A stretch of 64,000 nucleotides of DNA from an uncultured Chlamydia sp. (GTDB lineage: Bacteria > Chlamydiota > Chlamydiia > Chlamydiales > Simkaniaceae): positions 189,439 through 253,438 of the forward strand of contig CAMGYI010000001.1 of the NCBI GenBank assembly GCA_946127115.1, in the 5' to 3' direction. Under the pieces are notes generated by a model. It worked only from the letters and a program-made list of their open reading frames with translations, was not told the DNA's origin and did no database searches. The position numbers and the translations under genes are program-made. The stretch's first letter is position 1; each line of letters begins with the position of its first letter. Shown here piece by piece: positions 59,215 through 64,000 of this stretch.

Positions 59215-61210
59215 GTTATTTTTCTCTACATCTCGATACTTTTCCCGAGTGTTATCGAAACCAAAACCATTGAGACCAGGAGAAGAAACGGTAGCTAATT
59301 ATTCAAAGCAGTTTTTCCCCATTTGCGGTATAGAGAGAGTGGGTCTAGCATCTTCTAAATTAGGAAGAAGAGAATTGTCATTCATTACAAAAGAAACAGT
59401 TCCAGAAGCTCTTAATAAGGCAGTTAAAGAAAGAGGAGAAAAAACCGCTCAATGGTATTTTTTTGGTAATGAATGGAGAAGAGTTAGCTGGAAAGAGTAT
59501 TCCGAGGGCTCTGAAAGCTTTGCAAAATCACTTCGCGCTTTGAATGTTGGTGAAGGAAGTGGAGTTGTCATTCAAGGAGGAAACTCTCCTGAGTGGGCGG
59601 TTATCAACATGGGAGCCATACTATCAAAGTGTATACCTGCCCCTTCTTCTACTTCAAGCTCAGCGGAAGCTAACTTAAATATGGTTCAATGCTCTAAAGC
59701 AGAAGTTCTTGCTCTTGAAAGTACTGAACAACTAAAAAGTTATGATGGAATAAAACTTGAAAATCTAAAGTGTATTATCGTTTGGGATCGTTTCGATAAG
59801 GCTAGTTTATTTCGAATGAAGTTAACTGCACCCGTGTATTCTTTGGAGGAGTTTCTGGAAAAAGGGAAAGACTTAGAGAATACTAGACTAGAGGATAAGT
59901 GGAAGGAGATGAAGAGCTCCGATACCTGTTCTTATATATTCACCAGTGGGACAACAGGCAAATCAAAGGCTGTAGAGCTTTCTCATGACAATCTACTTTG
60001 GACCGCTCAGATTGCTAAGGAAATATTAAATATAGATGAAAAAGATCGAATTCTGAGCTACCTTCCACCCTCCCATATTGCTCCCCAATTATTAGATACA
60101 TGGTGCCCTTTAGTTTCAGGATCTGTTGTAACGTTTGCGCAAAAAGATGCATTGTTAGGTACTAATTTACAAAAAAATATTCGCGACGCTAATCCCACAA
60201 TATTTTTTGCTGTTCCCAGGATCTGGGAGAAGATGAAGGAAGGGATAGAAGAAAGGGTAGCAAGTATGTCTTTATCTAAGCAATTGGTTTTTAAGAGTGC
60301 TCAATATGTAGGAAAGTATAAGCAAGATGGGATAATTCATAATCTTTTTAATAAAAATGTCTACCAACCTTTAAAAGAACAACTAGGTTTAGGATGCTGC
60401 TCGATGTTAATATCCGGAGCGGCACCGATTGATCAATCCACAATTGATTTTTGGAAAAGTTTACATGTTAGGGTTTTTGAGGCCTATGGTATGAGTGAAA
60501 CGAGTGGCTTAGCTACATTTCCTACAGACACAAAAAGAAGTGTAGGAAAGCTGCTTCCTGGTATCGATATAAAAATTCATCGACCTAACCATCAAGGAGA
60601 GGGGGAAATTTGCATAAAAGGACGAAACATCTCTAAGGGCTATTATGAAAATCCAGAGGCGACAAAAGAAGCTTTTGATAAAGATGGGTTCTTACACACG
60701 GGAGATCAAGGGAGAATTGAGGAAGATGGAAGCCTATTTATTACAGGACGCCTTAAGGAACTTATTATAACCCAAGGGGGAAAAAACGTATCGCCGATTC
60801 CCATTGAATTGAGAATTAAGGAGCATATTGGGATGGTTTCTGAGGTTATAATTATAGGAGACCGACGTAAATTTCTTACGTGCTTGCTTGCACTAAGGAC
60901 TGAAACAAATGAAGATGGGACGCCTTCAGATATCTTGATACCTAGTGTGATTAGAAAGATAAAGAGTCTTGGAGGAAGCGCATCAACGCTGAAAGAAGCT
61001 AAAGATGATAAAAAGCTTGAGGCCGCTCTTAAGAAATGGATACAACAAGTGAATGCAAAATCTGAATCAAAAGAGCAATATATTCAAAAGCATATGATAT
61101 TATCTGAGCCATTACGACCTGGGCGTGGATTGACAGATAATATGAAGTTGAAAAGGTCTGATGTGCTTGAGATGTTTAGAACGGAAATAGACTTTATGTA
61201 CAAGAGGTAA
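59204..61210 (+). CDS. Long-chain acyl-CoA synthetase, eukaryote-like (bubblegum/ACSBG type)
   Basis: The AMP-forming synthetase activates fatty acids with ATP and CoA. P-loop YIFTSGTTGKSKAVELSHDNL, adenine motif FEAYGMSETSG, GYYENPEATKEAFDKDGFLHTGDQGRI and GRLKELIITQGGKNVSPIPIE are all present. The N-terminal region (WYFFGNEWRRVSWKEY) and the insertion ANPTIFFAVPRIWEKMKEGIEE resemble animal and protist ACSBG proteins more than bacterial FadD. Length 668 aa. It probably activates host-derived fatty acids; transfer from a eukaryote is possible but unproven. Confidence 0.9.
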   Translation: MSSRLFFSTSRYFSRVLSKPKPLRPGEETVANYSKQFFPICGIERVGLASSKLGRRELSFITKETVPEALNKAVKERGEKTAQWYFFGNEWRRVSWKEYSEGSESFAKSLRALNVGEGSGVVIQGGNSPEWAVINMGAILSKCIPAPSSTSSSAEANLNMVQCSKAEVLALESTEQLKSYDGIKLENLKCIIVWDRFDKASLFRMKLTAPVYSLEEFLEKGKDLENTRLEDKWKEMKSSDTCSYIFTSGTTGKSKAVELSHDNLLWTAQIAKEILNIDEKDRILSYLPPSHIAPQLLDTWCPLVSGSVVTFAQKDALLGTNLQKNIRDANPTIFFAVPRIWEKMKEGIEERVASMSLSKQLVFKSAQYVGKYKQDGIIHNLFNKNVYQPLKEQLGLGCCSMLISGAAPIDQSTIDFWKSLHVRVFEAYGMSETSGLATFPTDTKRSVGKLLPGIDIKIHRPNHQGEGEICIKGRNISKGYYENPEATKEAFDKDGFLHTGDQGRIEEDGSLFITGRLKELIITQGGKNVSPIPIELRIKEHIGMVSEVIIIGDRRKFLTCLLALRTETNEDGTPSDILIPSVIRKIKSLGGSASTLKEAKDDKKLEAALKKWIQQVNAKSESKEQYIQKHMILSEPLRPGRGLTDNMKLKRSDVLEMFRTEIDFMYKR

Positions 61211-61580
61211 TGGGTACGTAAGAGGATTCTGTTGCAAAAAACTCTATGTCTGAGAGGAATGGACAAATGCGGTAACAGCTTTTGGATGTAGTGCGCTATT
61301 TGTATGTTCAGGCAGATTATGATGCTTTGCTCTATCTGTTCCCAGATTCTAAGCTTTTTTAAAACAACCGAAGGGAGAAGTTTAGGCTCGATCTCTGGTT
61401 TTTTGTTCGATTTACCATAAACAGCAGATTAAGTCTTGTCATTTACATTCAACACCAGAGGAGGTATTTTAACCCTCTCAGTAAGGAAACCTCAACTGTT
61501 GCACTTCGGAGTTGAAAGGGTTTACCTTGCTTTAATAAGGGCTTTGCTGTACAGTTGGGGCTTTTCCCAACGAAACTATT
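61211..61580. other. Gene-poor gap with an IS6-like terminal repeat
   Basis: The sequence GGATTCTGTTGCAAAAAACT at 61224-61243 matches the outer end of IS6-type elements and is inverted relative to 9929-9942. No transposase frame follows it, so only an end is left. A T-run near 61358 and a GTTGGGGCTTTTCCCAAC hairpin at 61554-61571 just before the next ATG are the only other structures. Confidence 0.45.
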
Positions 61581-61916
61581 ATGTCTATTTCAACTACCAC
61601 AAAACCCTTATGTAGCCTCCTGTGGGAGCGTGTCGGTGCTCACCCATCTTCCCTTCCTGATTTGATTCCCACTACAAAGAGGCTATTTAGAAGGGTTGAT
61701 ATGGATACAGATGCAAAAATGGCAGGTGCTGTGGAACATGTTATAGAAAAGTTTATATGGGAAACTAATAACACTTCCAACTATCAAGATCATAGATGGA
61801 GAAGAGATGCATATTACATTGCTAATCATTCATTAGGTAATACAGATCTACAAACAATACTTGCTAGAGCCGTATATTTGAAGATTCATCCTTCACTCAT
61901 GCCATTAGATGTATGA
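61581..61916 (+). CDS. Small hypothetical protein (111 aa)
   Basis: The product is a soluble protein without known domain (WERVGAHPSSLPDLIPTTKRLFRRVD; DHRWRRDAYYIANHSLGN). A GTTGGGG-CTTTTCCCAAC hairpin lies directly upstream and would cover the ribosome-binding region, so translation may be regulated or the ORF may be spurious. It stands alone between IS debris and a convergent permease. Confidence 0.5.
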   Translation: MSISTTTKPLCSLLWERVGAHPSSLPDLIPTTKRLFRRVDMDTDAKMAGAVEHVIEKFIWETNNTSNYQDHRWRRDAYYIANHSLGNTDLQTILARAVYLKIHPSLMPLDV

Positions 61917-62086
61917 ATCACTGGAGGAACTTAATTTTTAGGAATGGAATAAGGTGTTCTTTAATTGGAATATTGTTCCAGTCGTTCCTCGCCCTGCAGG
62001 GCATATGACTCGAGAAGTCAAAGTCAATATAACAAGGATTTAAATTCTCAAATCTGTATCTTCAAAGGAGTTTTTAAAGGTCTATA

Positions 62087-63505
62087 TTAATCTTCATTAT
62101 GGAAAGCGATTGGCTCATTCCAGCTGGGTTTTTTAAACAGCAGGATAATGAAAGGAATTGCGCAAAAGAGGAGGATTCCAAAGATCAAAAATAGGATATA
62201 GAAGGTGGGGTTTCCTGTCTCCAGTTGATCAGGTGGGAAGAATCCAATAAAGATAGCTAGGACTGAGCTGACAAAACCCACACCAGCTGTTAACCACATT
62301 CCATATTTTCCCCCTGGAATCTTATAGGCTCGATGGACATCGGGCTTCTTATAGCGGAGGCGTATTCCCGCTGCAAACATGATAGCATACATCAAGAGAT
62401 ATAGCTGCGATGTTAGTGCTAGCAAAATCCAAAATGAGCTGTTTACATTGGGCATGATCAGGAAGACAATCCCCAAAATTGAAACAATAATCCCTTGAAA
62501 AACGAGCATTCCAACAGGCATATTGTGTTTGTTGATCTTATGCAAGATCGGGGGAAAGTCTCCATCCTGAGCTGCCACAAGCAGTCCTTTACTCGGTCCT
62601 GCGGTCCAGGTGCTCATTGCACCGAGTGCTCCAAAGGCTACCATAAAGGCAATGAGAGGCACAGCCCAACCAAGATTGTAGGACCTAAGGAAAAAAGCAA
62701 TTGCTTCCATTCCTCCAGAAACCAAGCTGATTTTCTTTTCAGGAATCACAATGGCTATTGCTAAAGTTCCTAAAATCGACAAAGCAATAATAATAGATGC
62801 TGATAGTAAGATTGCTCGTGGGAAGTCCTTCTGTGGATTTTTTACATCCTTAGCATGGACCGCAGACATTTCCATTCCTGCAAAGCCAAGTAAGACCCCA
62901 GCTAAAAGGGCGAGCTGTTGAGGGCTCGATAAGTCGGGGAAAAAGGTATTCCAACTAAAGGCAATGTGAGAGGGTTTTCCTGCGCCGAGCCAGGCAATTC
63001 CGAGTCCAATGATGATCACTCCAGGAATAATTGTTCCTAAAATCACACCCAGTGTACTGATCCATCCTGACATTTTCATCCCGAGCAGGTTAAGAAGGGT
63101 TGCTCCCCAAAAGGCGCCAAAAATAACGCAGCACATATAGAGAGTATTGTTAGCCAGGGCAGGGTTAAACGTAAATGCTATTGTTCCTGCAATAAATGAC
63201 AGAATAGTTGGGTACCAGACGACGTTTTCAATCCACAGGAGCCAACCAGCTAAGAATCCCCAACGATGACCAAAAGCCTCTCGGACCCAAACATAGACTC
63301 CTCCACGCTCTGGCCACCCCGTTGCTAGCTCTGCAGAAACAAGAGAGACAGGAATAAAAAAGAGGAGGATTGAAACAATGAAATAAAACAGAGAGGAAAA
63401 ACCATAAACAGCTGTGAGCGGCCAGTTTTTGATGCTACAAATGGCTGCAACATTAATCATGGCAAGAAAGAAGATGTTAAGCGTTCTTCTAGAGCTTTTA
63501 GTCAT
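62087..63505 (-). CDS. APC-family amino-acid permease, paralogue of the one at 24050
   Basis: This 12-helix permease has LNIFFLAMINVAAICSIKNWPL at the start, ELATGWPERGGVYVWVREAFGHRWGFLAGWL, GFAGMEMSAVHAKDVKNPQKDFPRAILL and the C-terminal IPGGKYGMWL. It is collinear with the 471-aa permease at 24050-25465 through its length, so the two come from one duplication and likely transport different amino acids or organic amines. Subgroup resembles glutamate/GABA antiporters. Length 472 aa. It is divergent from the beta-lactamase-fold gene, sharing a 50-bp intergenic region. Confidence 0.9.
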   Translation of the reverse strand: MTKSSRRTLNIFFLAMINVAAICSIKNWPLTAVYGFSSLFYFIVSILLFFIPVSLVSAELATGWPERGGVYVWVREAFGHRWGFLAGWLLWIENVVWYPTILSFIAGTIAFTFNPALANNTLYMCCVIFGAFWGATLLNLLGMKMSGWISTLGVILGTIIPGVIIIGLGIAWLGAGKPSHIAFSWNTFFPDLSSPQQLALLAGVLLGFAGMEMSAVHAKDVKNPQKDFPRAILLSASIIIALSILGTLAIAIVIPEKKISLVSGGMEAIAFFLRSYNLGWAVPLIAFMVAFGALGAMSTWTAGPSKGLLVAAQDGDFPPILHKINKHNMPVGMLVFQGIIVSILGIVFLIMPNVNSSFWILLALTSQLYLLMYAIMFAAGIRLRYKKPDVHRAYKIPGGKYGMWLTAGVGFVSSVLAIFIGFFPPDQLETGNPTFYILFLIFGILLFCAIPFIILLFKKPSWNEPIAFHNED

Positions 63506-63554
63506 AACAATTTTTCTTTATAGATATTCGAACGTTGCTTATAACATAGTCCAT

Positions 63555-64000
63555 ATGATTTTGAAAACGAAAAGCATCATTTTTGCACTACTTTTCCCCT
63601 CGATGACATTATTCGGGGATATCCAAAAATCCATAGAAGAGCGCGTAGAAGGGTATCAAAATGAGAATGCGATTATAGGAATGGCTGTTGTGGCCATTGG
63701 TCGAGATAACCATCAAAAATTTCAGCAAATTGTTACGAAAGGAAAGCTTTCTCTAAAATCTCCTATTCCTGTTAATGCTTTTACGGAGTTTCGTATAGGC
63801 CCTTTAACTCAACCCGTAACTGCTGGGACCCTTGCTTACCTTGTCCAAGAGGGACAAGTGAGTCTCAACGATCCCATTTCTAAGTTTCTCCCGAAATCGA
63901 TGAAGCTTCCTAATTATAAAGGGAAAGGAATTACTTTTGGCGATCTGGCAACCCATACTTCAGGACTTCCTGATATGCCCTATTCCCTCACTAGTCGCTC
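63555..64000 (+). CDS. Beta-lactamase/penicillin-binding-fold protein, N-terminal part (cut by window end)
   Basis: A signal peptide (MILKTKSIIFALLFPSMTLFG) precedes a class C beta-lactamase-like domain: GMAVVAIG, the FRIGPLTQPVTAGTLAYLVQEGQVSLNDPISKFLP block, and ITFGDLATHTSGLPDMPYSL. Active members have SxxK in the second block (IGSxTKxFTA). Here it reads GPLTQ, so both the nucleophilic Ser and the Lys are replaced. The protein may be a non-enzymatic binding relative, or use another mechanism. The gene continues beyond the window. Confidence 0.8.
   Translation, partial: MILKTKSIIFALLFPSMTLFGDIQKSIEERVEGYQNENAIIGMAVVAIGRDNHQKFQQIVTKGKLSLKSPIPVNAFTEFRIGPLTQPVTAGTLAYLVQEGQVSLNDPISKFLPKSMKLPNYKGKGITFGDLATHTSGLPDMPYSLTSR

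Overview
The window looks like chromosome of a member of the phylum Chlamydiae outside the classical Chlamydiaceae (an 'environmental' chlamydia). The pointers are an Hc2-type histone H1-like protein built from Lys/Arg/Ala/Thr repeats (28261-28854), a long chlamydia/plant-type IspG followed by a small secreted protein (17886-20434), a PPi-type phosphofructokinase, several large unrecognised membrane proteins with AT-rich flanks, and many decayed transposase fragments. The species cannot be fixed from the sequence. No rRNA, tRNA or CRISPR array was recognised.

Layout. 1-8.1 kb: a stop-riddled relic, a 1-Cys peroxiredoxin, a bifunctional glutathione synthase (gshAB), then a TolC/EmrA/EmrB-like drug-efflux operon with overlapping genes. 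8.1-11.7 kb: a probable minus-strand small RNA, then an oppA-like gene split by about 1.8 kb of IS6-type debris and a frameshifted cargo gene. 11.7-22.7 kb: a large unknown protein, pfp, a four-gene metabolic cluster, ispG, small exported or membrane proteins, a GC-richer structured non-coding block and an oxidoreductase relic. 22.8-30.9 kb: rarA, an amino-acid permease, a glutaredoxin-like gene, a frameshifted ABC-F gene, hctB, a nitroreductase, a PAP2 phosphatase and proC. 30.7-39.8 kb: an unknown membrane protein overlapping proC tail to tail, an exported Fe/Mn superoxide dismutase, a Sua5/TsaC enzyme, an IS982 relic, a phosphatase operon, uridine kinase overlapping a 60-residue histone-fold gene, a DUF6314-like protein, rlmB and an SDR relic. 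39.9-45.9 kb: a 762-residue unknown, a GH37 trehalase and a membrane sulfatase.

46-53.9 kb is the metabolic centrepiece: trpR-trpE-trpG-trpD-trpC-trpF-trpB-(47-codon ORF)-trpA followed by a DAHP synthase. These genes cover chorismate to tryptophan plus the entry step of the shikimate pathway, under a palindromic operator-promoter in front of trpR. The DAHP synthase carries a one-base frameshift. 54-64 kb: glmS, a methyltransferase relic, a short MgtE-like transporter, a transposase relic, a eukaryote-like long-chain acyl-CoA synthetase, a second APC permease and the start of a beta-lactamase-fold protein whose SxxK motif appears lost.

Two themes stand out. First, many genes are decaying or frameshifted (oppA, ABC-F, DAHP synthase, cargo gene, relics of GMC oxidoreductase, SDR, methyltransferase and four transposase types), which means either active genome erosion or assembly errors. 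Second, two unrelated chromatin proteins, Hc2-like HctB and a minimal histone-fold protein, lie about 10 kb apart. A hidden ORF exactly bridging trpB and trpA and large palindromes near the trp and histone genes are the best candidates for undescribed biology.
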